Shown here piece by piece: positions 24,596 to 33,145 of a stretch of 64,000 nt of DNA. This DNA is from CAWDVH01 sp963805705. Its GTDB lineage: Bacteria > Actinomycetota > Actinomycetes > Streptosporangiales > Streptosporangiaceae. Every line of letters starts with the position of its first letter. Position 1 is the stretch's first letter. Position numbers and translations under genes: made by a program. Where the stretch lies: the NCBI GenBank assembly GCA_963805705.1, contig CAWDVH010000005.1, positions 62,001 to 126,000 of the forward strand. Reading direction: 5' to 3'. Under the pieces are notes generated by a model. It was not told the DNA's origin. It did not search any database and saw nothing but the letters and a program-made list of their open reading frames with translations.

Positions 24596-25726
24596 TTAGC
24601 TTGCAGGTGTTTCTTCGCTTGCGGCTGGGCCATTCTCCTCTGTACGGCTGCTTTTGGGCCATATCTCCTGGAGGAAGGACGCTGCTGCACCGCCGGCTAT
24701 ACCAAGCAGGATTCCCGCTAGGAATGTGTAGCGGCTGACTGCCTGTTGGCCGGCCAGGTTCGAAACTATCAGGCTGGGACTGAGACTGGAAAGCCCGCTC
24801 CAGGTGTAATCTTCTACGACGCCCTGTCCTGGGCTGCCCTTATCGGGTGTAATCTGCGGATCCGGGAAAATAGACTCGACCTGGTAGCCGGTCAGATTAA
24901 CGTTTGTGAGGGTCTCCCTGGTCTGCACCGATGAGGGAAGATAATACGTACTGAACGTTGCGCCCGTTTGTTCCTGGCTAAAGCAGTCAGGGATCCCCGG
25001 ACTTGGCGACGAAGTCGGGTTCGCGGCAGATGTCGAGCTGGGCTGGGGACTTGGACTACTCGCCGCAGCTGCAGGTGAGTTAGCAGGGGTTGCCGTCGGC
25101 TGAGTTACGGCGGGGGCGGACGAAGGGCAGGTCGCGCCAGGGAAGACCTGAATCAGGCGGATCGGGCCCGCTGGCGCCTCCCGGTCTTCATACAGAGTAG
25201 GGGTGGCCACGGCACCCTCAAGTGTCTGGTCGGTCTCAAGCGCTGGCAATGTGACGCTGCCGATGCTCCCATAACCAGGGGTATTGGATTGGCTAAGTGA
25301 GTTGGACCTGACCCGGATAAAGCAGCCTAGCTTGACGGTGCTGGTCGGACCCGTGCCAGAGTACACCGTCACTGCCGAGGCTGGTATGGATGTCTGCACG
25401 ACGGGTTCGGAGACCAGCGTGCCAGGGTGCGAAGAATTAGCCGAGCCGGGCGGACACTCGATGACAAGAAGCCAACGGCCCCGTTTTTTGGGTGCGCCCT
25501 TCACGTGGACTGTCAGTTTATCGCGCCAAGGGGAATCCGGATTGACGGTCGCCGTGAGACTGACGGCCGCCGCCGGATCCTGCACAAAGACAACGGCGAA
25601 TGCCTGGCCTGGAGGTGACGCAGGGGTGAAAGCTTTATGTTCCAGCGTATAGCCGAATCCCAAGCACAGTGCGATTCCTATAGCAAATATGAAAGTAAGT
25701 CCATGTTCATGAATAAATCGTTTCAT
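24596..25726 (-). CDS. Two-helix membrane protein with extracytoplasmic domain, unknown function
   Basis: A 376-residue protein. A hydrophobic helix lies at residues about 10-30 (LTFIFAIGIALCLGFGY) and another near 330-350 (YTFLAGILLGIAGGAAASFL), with a large predicted outside domain between. That domain contains several isolated cysteines and a Ser/Pro/Ala/Thr-rich linker at about 210-260, and no enzyme motif was recognised. The start at ATG 25726 places the first helix near the N-terminus and has a GAGGA site; the upstream frame lacks one. The gene is AT-richer than its neighbours. It stands alone, so a role cannot be assigned. Confidence 0.65.
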   Translation of the reverse strand: MKRFIHEHGLTFIFAIGIALCLGFGYTLEHKAFTPASPPGQAFAVVFVQDPAAAVSLTATVNPDSPWRDKLTVHVKGAPKKRGRWLLVIECPPGSANSSHPGTLVSEPVVQTSIPASAVTVYSGTGPTSTVKLGCFIRVRSNSLSQSNTPGYGSIGSVTLPALETDQTLEGAVATPTLYEDREAPAGPIRLIQVFPGATCPSSAPAVTQPTATPANSPAAAASSPSPQPSSTSAANPTSSPSPGIPDCFSQEQTGATFSTYYLPSSVQTRETLTNVNLTGYQVESIFPDPQITPDKGSPGQGVVEDYTWSGLSSLSPSLIVSNLAGQQAVSRYTFLAGILLGIAGGAAASFLQEIWPKSSRTEENGPAASEETPAS

Positions 25727-26310
25727 CGTCCTCAACCCCCACATGAACGCCTGCCAGCACGTTCGACCCGCAACCGGGCTGCGTGACCCGTCGGGATGAA
25801 ACGGTTCGCCGCAGCCGCGATCGCTGACTCTCCTGGGATGTTCCACCAGGCGGCCAGGCGGCGCAATACCCGGCTCATGCCACGCTCGCGCCTTTGACCC
25901 CGCTTACGCCTCCTTTGGCAATGGCCGACACTAAGGAAGAGCGTGGACGAAGCCGCAGGATACATCTGCTCGTCATTCCTGGGCCGGTCACCGCGGGCGC
26001 TGAAGCCCTGGAAGCTGAGATCACATGGCCGTCAACGACGTCAGGGCTTCCGCTTTCGCGAATCGGCGCGCGAACTCAGCGGAGCACACGCCCTCTTTCT
26101 CATGCAGAATCCGGTGAAGGCTGAGCGCTGGCTCCGGGCATGGTGTTACAGAACGACCGGATCTGGGTGGGCAGCACCGGGCATCCCGGCCGCGCCGGTC
26201 GGCGGCTCGGAGCGTGGCGGCCGCTCTCGTCGGCGTGTGACAGCTGGATCTCGGCGAGCCAGCGCGGAGGAGAGCTGGACGACGCTGGCCTGCGGTCAGC
26301 CCGCAGCGTC
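25727..26310. other. Intergenic stretch with no recognised gene
   Basis: About 580 bases. Reading frames on both strands were inspected: the ones that stay open look like GC-driven frames without family motifs. No terminator, tRNA or palindrome was identified. Confidence 0.45.
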
Positions 26311-27144
26311 CTACTGCGACCCCGTGGCCTCGAGCCTTCTGGAGATGGGCTCGAGCAGAGCGATCAGCTGCTCGAGCTCTAGCGGCTCCAGTCCGTCGTA
26401 CGGAGCTTCTGCGAGGGCGTCGGTCAGTGACTCGATCCGGGTCTTGGTCGCGCGCCCGGCGTCGGTGAAGCGGCCGGAGGCGTCGAGGAGGCCGCGGTCG
26501 CGCAGGCCGTCCATGACCTCGGCCAGGCGGGCCTCGGGGAGGTGGTGGATCCGGCCGAACGACTCCGCCGGATAGATGCCCATGGCGAGGGCACTGAGCA
26601 CGTGGGCCTCCGTCCCGCCGATCCGCTCGGAGACCAGGGCAGCGATGTGGCCGTCCCCGCGGTGCTCGCGCAGCATGTTGGCCGCGTGCCAGAGCCGGGC
26701 CACGGGCTCCTCGGGCACGGGGAGTGCGCGGAGCCCGGCGTACATGACCCGTCCCTCGGTCGGGGCGCTGGTCGAGGCCCTGGCGAGCAGGTCGGCGGCG
26801 CGCGCGAGCCCTGGAGTCCCGGCGAGGTCGCCGAGGATCCGCCGCAGCGCCGCCACGCAGCCCTGCTCACGCGCGGCGTGCGCCGCCTCGGGTGTGGTCG
26901 TGTCCCAGACCTTGGGGATGTGGCGGGCCACCTCACCGTCGGCGAAGTTGTAGAAGGCCGCGTGGACCACCTCGGCCGGGGCCCGGCCGAGCGGGGCAGA
27001 GCGTCCCGCGAAGTAGCCGTCCCAGTAGTTACGGAAGCCGAGCGCTGCCATCGAGTCGTTGGGCTCCGGGGAGAAGAAGTTGACCAGCGAGATCGGCTCG
27101 GTGAGCTCGTAGAGACGGCGGGCGACTGGCTCGGGATGCTGCAT
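26311..27144 (-). CDS. SCO6745-family protein (helical, MarR-like region)
   Basis: This 277-residue, mostly helical protein matches the actinobacterial SCO6745 group in its opening (ARRLYELTEPISLVNFFSPEP), the NYWDGYFAGRSAPLG segment, and the final part in which a short winged-helix-like stretch (LAEVMDGLRDRGLLDASGRFTDAG) resembles MarR proteins. The function of the group is not established. The start at ATG 27144 is preferred because AGGAG lies about nine bases upstream, whereas the earlier in-frame ATG at 27153 would touch it. The gene is divergent from the VOC gene starting at 27554. Confidence 0.85.
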   Translation of the reverse strand: MQHPEPVARRLYELTEPISLVNFFSPEPNDSMAALGFRNYWDGYFAGRSAPLGRAPAEVVHAAFYNFADGEVARHIPKVWDTTTPEAAHAAREQGCVAALRRILGDLAGTPGLARAADLLARASTSAPTEGRVMYAGLRALPVPEEPVARLWHAANMLREHRGDGHIAALVSERIGGTEAHVLSALAMGIYPAESFGRIHHLPEARLAEVMDGLRDRGLLDASGRFTDAGRATKTRIESLTDALAEAPYDGLEPLELEQLIALLEPISRRLEATGSQ

Positions 27145-27439
27145 CTGTGTCATCTCCTGTGGTCGTGACGGCGCCCTCGTGGCCGGCCTCTCATCAGTGC
27201 TACGAACACGCCGGCCGCCATACGACAATGCCGCAGCGATGGGCTGGCATCAGTTTCAGCCCACGCTCGTGCTGCCCGGTGGGGCAGTCGAGGATCTGGG
27301 CATCTGTACGCCCGAGGGCAGAGATGGGTTTCCTCGGCCGCCGGTCCCATCCCTCCCGGAACGCCTGCCGGCATTGCGCGGGTATATGACAACCAGGAGT
27401 ACCCGGCAACGTACAAGTTCAAGGCGGGAACGAAGACTG

Positions 27440-27474
27440 AAACGCACTCATAATGCCGCTGATAGCGTGCGTTT
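27440..27474. promoter_or_regulatory. Inverted repeat AAACGCAC-N19-GTGCGTTT, possible operator or hairpin
   Basis: Two perfect 8-base arms 19 bases apart in the divergent region between the SCO6745-like gene and the VOC gene, about 80 bases before the latter. It could be a regulator site or an mRNA stem. The rest of 27145-27553 has no recognised feature. Confidence 0.35.
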
Positions 27475-27553
27475 GCGGAGGTCGCGCAACGAGAGGTACT
27501 GAGAACGCCTACCGTGGCGGATGCGCGGTCGATACGACGACGGGAGGGGCCCT

Positions 27554-27994
27554 ATGTCACATGTACGACGCTTCGACCACGTCGGCCTCACGGTCGCAGA
27601 TCTCGACGTCGTGACCGCCTTCTTCGTGGCGCTGGGCCTGGAGGTCGAGGGCAGGACGTTCGTCGAGGGCGAGTTCTTGGACACGGTCTGCGGCATTCCC
27701 GGCTCCCGCACCGAGATCGTCATGCTGAAGCCGCCCGGCGATGGCACCCGCCTAGAGCTCTCGAGCTTCGTGCGACCCGACTCCGTGCCGGGCTCACCGG
27801 CCGCCATGGCCAACGAGCTGGGATTGCGCAACGTGGCCTTCGAGGTCAACGACCTGCAGGCGGCTGTCGACTGGGCAGCTACCGAGGGTTATGGACTGGT
27901 CGGTGGCATCGGCGAGTACGAGAGCGCTTGGCGGATGGCCTACGTCCGGGGGCCAGAAGGGATCATCGTCTCGCTGGCTGAGCGCATCGGCTGA
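27554..27994 (+). CDS. VOC-superfamily protein (glyoxalase/bleomycin-resistance fold)
   Basis: A 146-residue protein with a lactoylglutathione-lyase-like arrangement: RRFDHVGLTVADLDVVTAFFVALGLE at the N-terminus (His near residue 9 as metal ligand), a second half starting GLRNVAFEVNDLQAAVDW, and a final YVRGPEGIIVSLAE containing the terminal metal-ligand Glu. It is therefore probably a metal-dependent lyase, isomerase or dioxygenase. The ATG at 27554 has an excellent GGGAGGGG ribosome site. It may share control with the divergent SCO6745-like gene. The substrate is unknown. Confidence 0.88.
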   Translation: MSHVRRFDHVGLTVADLDVVTAFFVALGLEVEGRTFVEGEFLDTVCGIPGSRTEIVMLKPPGDGTRLELSSFVRPDSVPGSPAAMANELGLRNVAFEVNDLQAAVDWAATEGYGLVGGIGEYESAWRMAYVRGPEGIIVSLAERIG

Positions 27995-28306
27995 GCCTCG
28001 CAACGCTCGCATCTGCCGCGGACAGCACGCGTAGGTCAGGCAGGATCTGGCGGCCAGAGGCCGGGACGCTCGCTCGCATCAGCGACGGGCGCGGCGGCGA
28101 CCGCCCTGCCCAGTTGCGCCGCGCCGAGCCAAGCCCACGGCGGGTATCGGCTACACGAGAGGGGTCCGTGCGCAGCAGGCCGCCGTGCACAGTTGCGCAC
28201 CTGGGTACCGGCAGCAGCAGGTCGCGCTGCGAGCCGGCCGCCGCGAGGTCCTGTTCGCTCCACCAGCAACTGCGGCGATGTCCGAGGTTCCGGTTAGCTT
28301 GGCCTC
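27995..28306. other. Intergenic stretch with no recognised feature
   Basis: About 310 bases between the VOC and HNH genes. No family motif, repeat or terminator was recognised. Confidence 0.4.
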
Positions 28307-28924
28307 ATGTTGGCGGAGCCTGGCTGGTGCGGTGTGTGCGGGTTGCCGGTGCCTGCCGGGGAGAGGTTCTGCCGCTGGCCGTTCGGCGCCGGGGCTGGTG
28401 ATGGCCAGCCGGACGGCGCGGTTGTGCCGTGGGCATCGCACAGCCTGGCGTTCATGACCGAACTGGTGGAGGCGCAGCACTGGCGCTGCCCGTGGTGCGG
28501 GGACTGCCTGCCGGACTCGCCGCGCGGCACCGCGATCGATCACATCATCCCCCGGGTGTACGGCGGGCCGCATCGCCGCTGGAATCTGCAGCTGCTGCAC
28601 CAGGAGTGCAACTCGGCCAAGGGCAAGAAGATCACGGCCGAGGCGCTGGAGCTGGCCGGCGCCCACGGCGTGACGATCAGCGCGGACATCGGGCACTACC
28701 GCGCGGGGGTCCGCCGCCGGGCGGCCATCTATGCCGTGCGGGCCACTCGCCAGCTCAGCGGCGAGGCCCGCGACCGGGCCCTGGCCGCGGCGAGGAATCT
28801 GACCGTGTTCTTCCCGGAGGCAAGGGTTCATGCCGTCATCCGGGCAGCGGCGGAAGGACCCCGGCCCGGCTCTACCTCGGCGTGCATGCCGCCAAATGGC
28901 GGGAACTGCGGAAGCGCGGCATGA
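28307..28924 (+). CDS. HNH endonuclease, possibly frameshifted at its C-terminus
   Basis: This 205-residue protein has a zinc-binding CX2C head (CGVC near residue 8) and an HNH core: CPWCGDCLP, then AIDHIIPRVYGGPHRRWNLQLLH and CNSAKGKK, giving the two zinc knuckles and the catalytic His-Asn pair. It should cut DNA or act as a nicking enzyme; stand-alone HNH proteins of this kind occur in phages, introns and restriction or defence loci. The last 25 residues look out of frame, since an adjacent frame carries a sensible helical tail (LYLGVHAAKWRELRKRG) that extends to about 29034. A one-base indel near 28860 is possible. Confidence 0.8.
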   Translation: MLAEPGWCGVCGLPVPAGERFCRWPFGAGAGDGQPDGAVVPWASHSLAFMTELVEAQHWRCPWCGDCLPDSPRGTAIDHIIPRVYGGPHRRWNLQLLHQECNSAKGKKITAEALELAGAHGVTISADIGHYRAGVRRRAAIYAVRATRQLSGEARDRALAAARNLTVFFPEARVHAVIRAAAEGPRPGSTSACMPPNGGNCGSAA

Positions 28925-29471
28925 ACCATACTGGTCAGCGCCCGGAACGGCCCGGCTGGCTCAGGTGCCAGCCAGACAACGTCCTCGCCGAACTAGCCGA
29001 CGCGGGTGAACTCGCACTCGAACGCACGCACTGACGCCACCGCGGACGCAGCCATCTCGATCACGGCGCCGTTGATCGCATCCGGGGCGGCAAACCGGAA
29101 AGGACCGTCACTGCGCCGGCCCGCCCCACAGCGCGGCACGGTCCAGCCGATCACGGAACCGGCCCACGACTGGCTCGGCCTCCGGCACCAGAACCAGGAT
29201 CGCGCTTCCCGCCGGACGGGGTGCGGGCAAGATGACCACCCTCTCATCATCACTGATCCGCTGCAGTTTCTCGTGGCCGCCGTCAATTGCCTGAAAAGAT
29301 CACGGTGTCATGATCGGGACTAAGGTCCCGCGATCGCGGGCCGCGCGGCCCTCCCTCGGAATGGCCGCCCGCCTTCATATTGGAGCGGGCTGGCATCGGG
29401 ACTGCGAAGCTGGCCAGCATCTCGCGTAATTGGCGTCTGATCATCCGACCAGCCGGGCAGGGGAAGCTGAC
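28925..29471. other. Intergenic stretch before the cytochrome b gene
   Basis: About 550 bases. The first 110 may hold the displaced tail of the HNH gene. The segment from about 29290 holds a DosR-box-like palindrome (listed separately) and a 14-base perfect palindrome CCCGCGATCGCGGG at 29327-29340 that overlaps it. No other gene was recognised. Confidence 0.45.
29316..29329. promoter_or_regulatory. DosR/DevR-box-like palindrome GGGACTAAGGTCCC
   Basis: The 14-base core matches 13 of 14 positions of the mycobacterial and actinobacterial DosR (DevR) consensus core GGGACTWWAGTCCC. It lies 143 bases before the cytochrome b start. DosR-type response regulators activate genes under hypoxia or nitric oxide, and a respiratory cytochrome would be a sensible target. 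No dosR/dosS gene is in the window, so regulation is inferred from the site alone. Confidence 0.45.
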
Positions 29472-31403
29472 ATGGGTGCGCTGCATTTTGCACATACGGT
29501 TCCGCTGGCTGTGAACCTGAATCAGCCGGGCACGTTCCTGACCTGGTCGATCTTTGACATCTCCGTCGCGAACCTGATTGTCATCGCGGTGATGGTGGTC
29601 ATTTTCGGCGCAGCCCTGCTGATCCCGTTCCCCCGTGCGGGCCGGGACGTCGTGACCGCCGCGCCTGGGTCACCAGGCTCCGGTGCTGCGGAGGGGGCGG
29701 ACCCGGCGGCACTCGCCGCGGCGCCCGAGCCAGGCGATGAGGGCATGTGGACCGCCAGGGCGCGTACCCTGGCCGCCAGGCTGCTGCCGCCGAAGAAGCT
29801 GCTGCCCGACCGCCAGCCAGCGTACGTGGCGTCCTGGGTCTACGTGTTCGGCGTGGCCTCTCTGGCCGCGCTGGGCCTGGCGGTCGTTTCTGGTTTCGCC
29901 CTGGCTTTCGGCGGTCCCGACTGGTGGCATTACAACCCGGTGGGGCATTTCTTCAACAGCACGCACCTGTGGAGCGTGGAGCTGTTCATGGCGCTTTTGG
30001 TGATCCACCTGTGGGGGAAGTTCTGGATGGCGGCCTGGCGCGGCCGCCGCGCGATGACCTGGATCACCGGCGTCGTGGCGTTCCTGGCCTCGATCGTCGA
30101 GTGTTTCACCGGTTATGTGTCGCAGCAGAACTTCGACTCGCAGTGGATCGCCACTAACGGCAAGGACGCTCTCAACGCGATGGGCATCGGCGCCTTCTTC
30201 AACGTGATGAACGTCGGCCAGATGCTGATGTGGCACATCGTGCTGATCCCGATCGTCCTGGTCGCCATCGTCGGCGCCCACGTCCTGATGGTCCGGGTCC
30301 GCGGTGTCAGCCGCCCGCTGCCCGAGCGCCGCGCGCCGCTGCGCGGCCGGGCCGCCCGCAAGGCGGCCGCCGCAGCCGGCGCCGGCCCCTGGCGCGGCCC
30401 GGCCCGCCGCTACGACATCCTCAAGGAAGGCACCATCGCCACGCTGATCGTCAGCGCCCTGGTGCTGGTGATGGCCGGCGTGCTTTCCTCGCCGGATGTG
30501 CCGCCGGTCACCGTTCAGACCTGGGCCAGGATCGACCAGGTCGGCTTCGTCAACACCGCGGCCACGGAACTGGACGGAACCGGCGGAGCAGCCAGCTACG
30601 GACCGCCGTATAACAGCCAGTCCGGGTCGGTGCAGCAGGTCGGCCCGGTCAACTGGCAGAAGGTGGCGGGCATCACCCAGCCCGTCAACGCGGCGCGGGA
30701 CTTCGTGCTGAGCCCGCTGGCCGTGCCCGCCCGGACCAGCCCGGCCCTGGCCAGCGCGCTGAGCGCCTACAACAGCGCATCGCCGGCACAGCAGCGCAAG
30801 TGGGCCTCCGCATACGACGCCGCGACCGCTCCGGGTGCCAGGAAGGTCCCGTTCAACAGCGGGAACCTGAACCTCGCGGCGGCCGGGCCGGTGCCGGTGA
30901 TGATGTCATCGGAGCTGTCGATGGCCAAAACCGGAGCGCTGGACTCTGACCTGCTGGCGCAGCGGCAATTCTACGGCACCAACTTCACCAAGCCGCTGCT
31001 GTTCATCGCCGACGGCGGCTACTACGACACCCTGGCGTCGAGCATGCACCTCACCGGTGATCAGTGGGGCGTCATGAACGAGACCGGGAGTTACCCGGGT
31101 CAGCCCTGGCTCTGGCTGTTCCAGCTCTGGTATCACCTAGCCCCGTTCTCCAGCTCGGCCAGCGTGGACATCTGGGCGGTCTACCTGACCGGCATCTGCA
31201 CGATCCTGCTGCTGCTCATCCCCTTCATCCCCGGCCTGCGCGACATCCCCGCACTGATCCCGGTACACCGCCTCATCTGGCGCTCCTGGTACCGCTCAGC
31301 CCCCGGTGCCGGTTCCGGCCCGGCCATAGACCCGGGAACCAGCCCCGGTACTTCGCAGGCACCCGCCGCCGATACGCCCGAGCCAGACACAGTACAGACA
31401 TGA
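29472..31403 (+). CDS. Cytochrome b N-terminal-domain membrane protein
   Basis: A 643-residue integral membrane protein related to the b subunit of bc-type complexes. Two helices carry the paired haem-ligand histidines: one in STHLWSVELFMALLVIHLW, the other in MLMWHIVLIPIVLVAIVGAH. A further hydrophobic helix precedes them, others follow, and a large outside part (about 350-560) lies before a final helix. Rieske protein, cytochrome c and oxidase genes are absent nearby, so it is an orphan relative of QcrB; it may accept quinol electrons for another partner. The ATG at 29472 follows a GGGGAAG site. The upstream palindrome suggests low-oxygen control. Confidence 0.85.
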   Translation: MGALHFAHTVPLAVNLNQPGTFLTWSIFDISVANLIVIAVMVVIFGAALLIPFPRAGRDVVTAAPGSPGSGAAEGADPAALAAAPEPGDEGMWTARARTLAARLLPPKKLLPDRQPAYVASWVYVFGVASLAALGLAVVSGFALAFGGPDWWHYNPVGHFFNSTHLWSVELFMALLVIHLWGKFWMAAWRGRRAMTWITGVVAFLASIVECFTGYVSQQNFDSQWIATNGKDALNAMGIGAFFNVMNVGQMLMWHIVLIPIVLVAIVGAHVLMVRVRGVSRPLPERRAPLRGRAARKAAAAAGAGPWRGPARRYDILKEGTIATLIVSALVLVMAGVLSSPDVPPVTVQTWARIDQVGFVNTAATELDGTGGAASYGPPYNSQSGSVQQVGPVNWQKVAGITQPVNAARDFVLSPLAVPARTSPALASALSAYNSASPAQQRKWASAYDAATAPGARKVPFNSGNLNLAAAGPVPVMMSSELSMAKTGALDSDLLAQRQFYGTNFTKPLLFIADGGYYDTLASSMHLTGDQWGVMNETGSYPGQPWLWLFQLWYHLAPFSSSASVDIWAVYLTGICTILLLLIPFIPGLRDIPALIPVHRLIWRSWYRSAPGAGSGPAIDPGTSPGTSQAPAADTPEPDTVQT

Positions 31404-31552
31404 GCAGGCCCGGCTGATCCGGCTGGGTCCCCTGGCCCTGCGCCGCCTAATGTTCGCAAGGGCGAGGGACTGTCCCGACAACAACGGGCCAGCGCACAAG
31501 CGACAAGCGACGTTCCCGGAACTGTTCCCGCAGGCAGGAGGCTCCTCGTTCC

Positions 31553-31851
31553 GCGCCAGGCACCGTGGACCTGTTCGCCGCGCTGAACACCGCCACCGCC
31601 AAGGTGATCGGCAAACTATCCGCCCGGCACCGGGCCGTGGACTTCCGCGACTTCCTCGATCAGATCGACCGCCAAGCCGACCCCGGCCTGGCCGTCCACA
31701 TGATCTCCGACAACCTTTCCGCGCACAAGGCGCCCGTGGCCCCGCCGCTGGCTGCGGGGCCGCCCGCGCTTCGTCCTGCACCTCACCTCGGCCTACTCCT
31801 CCTGGATCAACCAGGTCGAGCGATGGTTCGCCGAAACCGGCTCACTAGGTG
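31553..31851 (+). pseudogene. IS630-family transposase relic, truncated and frameshifted
   Basis: The first frame reads TVDLFAALNTATAKVIGKLS, RHRAVDFRDFLDQID and VHMISDNLSAHKAP, the part of IS630 (Tc1-like DDE) transposases with the second catalytic Asp in the DN pair. After one frame shift near 31740 it continues as RGRPRFVLHLTSAYSSWINQVERWFAE, including the catalytic Glu. The N-terminal third and the very end are absent, so it is inactive. An 11-base palindrome GGGACTGTCCC at 31466-31476 lies upstream; nothing else was recognised in 31404-31552. Confidence 0.75.
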
Positions 31852-31875
31852 AAGCTGCCCACTCCGATGGCCCGC

Positions 31876-32922
31876 TCAGGTGTGTCCGACACGCAGATCA
31901 GGGGCGAGGTGCAGCGGTGGCACTGCTTGAGCTGGCCGGAAGCCGGAGCCGAGCCAGGTGCCCGCCGTGATCGTGGCGGAGTTCACCGCACCGGCGGTGG
32001 CGGCCGCTGCGGTTCCGTCGTGGACGAACTCCAGGGTCACATCTGTGCCGCAGTCGGCGCTGAGGCGGCTCCGCAGCGAAGTCATCCGGTTCGCCAGGCA
32101 TCCGTACATGCCGCGCCCGTCGTCGGCAGGCACGCCCGCGCTGAGGTAAGACGCGACGCTGACCATAGCGTGCACCCGGCGCGACCGCGGATGAGCCGCG
32201 TGCGTGACGGCATGGGCGAGTGCGTCGGCAATGGCGTCCTCTACCTCATCTGCTGGCCGGCCGGACGGCGCCGGGCGGGCAGCGAGAAGCCAGAGCCGGG
32301 TGACGACTGTTGCGTGCCGTTCGGCGATTGCAGTCTTGATGCTGGTGTGACCAAGGTCGGCCGCCACGATCACATCTGCGGGGTCAGCGGCAGGCGCGCG
32401 CATTGCAGCGCCGAGCAGGGACGCGATCGCAGGGTGCGGCGTGAGCGCCACCCGGCAGGTGAGCGCCGCCGCTCCCGCTCCCGCTTGTGCGCCCGCCATG
32501 ATGAGCGGGCCGCATCTGCCCGCCAGCAACCCGCCGCCGAGCCAGATGCTGTCCACCGTCAGCCAGTAGGACAGGTACGCGTGACGAGCGGGGGTGCGGG
32601 CCTGTTCGCCGGGTGTGCGGGGATCTCGCAGAGTCGCGATCAGCGCGCCAAGGCGGCGCCCGTAGCTCAGCAGTGCCGCGGTCGCGGCTTGTGCCGTTTC
32701 GGTGCTGGAGGATCCAGCCGCGGCGGCAATGCCGTCCGATAGCTGGTCAGGCCGCAGCCCAGCCAAGCCGCGTCCGGTGGCCAGCGCCAGCAGGGCGTCT
32801 CGCGAACAGGCTTGCCCCGCCCGCTTCCCGGCCACCGCTAGACAGCCGAAGTCGCCGATGACCACCTGATTCAGTGATGCATCCGCGGTCAGCGCTAGCG
32901 GATCAAAACCCTCGCCCTGCAC
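31876..32922 (-). CDS. ROK/sugar-kinase-like ASKHA protein with apparently permuted lobes
   Basis: This 348-residue protein has both halves of a ROK/glucokinase-like ASKHA fold, but in reversed order. Residues about 15-175 resemble the usual C-terminal lobe (GCLAVAGK, a long helix ALLSYGRRLGALIATL, IWLGGGLLAG, and a final ASLLGAAM). Residues about 184-345 resemble the usual N-terminal lobe: phosphate-1 loop AADLGHTSIKTAI, the FVHDGTAAA motif, and GTWLGSGF with a terminal VGH like the phosphate-2 and GxxGH parts. The order is unlike any ROK protein I know. Kinase activity is possible but untested, since the spatial arrangement could still form. The gene is monocistronic; its substrate is unknown. 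Confidence 0.7.
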   Translation of the reverse strand: MQGEGFDPLALTADASLNQVVIGDFGCLAVAGKRAGQACSRDALLALATGRGLAGLRPDQLSDGIAAAAGSSSTETAQAATAALLSYGRRLGALIATLRDPRTPGEQARTPARHAYLSYWLTVDSIWLGGGLLAGRCGPLIMAGAQAGAGAAALTCRVALTPHPAIASLLGAAMRAPAADPADVIVAADLGHTSIKTAIAERHATVVTRLWLLAARPAPSGRPADEVEDAIADALAHAVTHAAHPRSRRVHAMVSVASYLSAGVPADDGRGMYGCLANRMTSLRSRLSADCGTDVTLEFVHDGTAAAATAGAVNSATITAGTWLGSGFRPAQAVPPLHLAPDLRVGHT

Positions 32923-32973
32923 ACATCAAGTCTGCCCGAGTGCACCCGCCCGCGCCCCAGTCCCTGGGGGGGG

Positions 32974-33082
32974 GTAGCGGCGGCGATCGTTTCCGGGAAC
33001 TATCCGGCCGCCGCCGCTGCCCAGCAGCAGGCGCTGGAACTGTTCCGCGACCTCGGCGACGACCAGTATGGCCAGGCCAGTG
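32974..33082 (+). pseudogene. TPR-repeat fragment
   Basis: One frame gives SGNYPAAAAAQQQALELFRDLGD, a good match to a TPR unit of large actinobacterial regulators, for about 36 codons only. A run of nine G residues (32966-32974) immediately precedes it. No start, no neighbouring repeat. Confidence 0.4.
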
Positions 33083-33145
33083 CCCCTCAACGAACTCGGT
33101 GACGTAACGTCGTTGGGGCCCTCTCTCCAACCCGAGGAGAACCCC

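Noticed and set aside
29327..29340. 14-base palindrome CCCGCGATCGCGGG as an independent operator
   Set aside because: Such G/C palindromes are common by chance in this base composition, and it overlaps the better DosR-like site.
31466..31476. Palindrome GGGACTGTCCC as a second DosR site
   Set aside because: Spacing between the half sites is one base instead of four, so it does not fit the consensus; it lies beside a transposase relic.
32966..32974. Run of nine G residues as a phase-variation switch
   Set aside because: It lies outside any intact gene, next to a short TPR relic, so a length change would have no visible effect.
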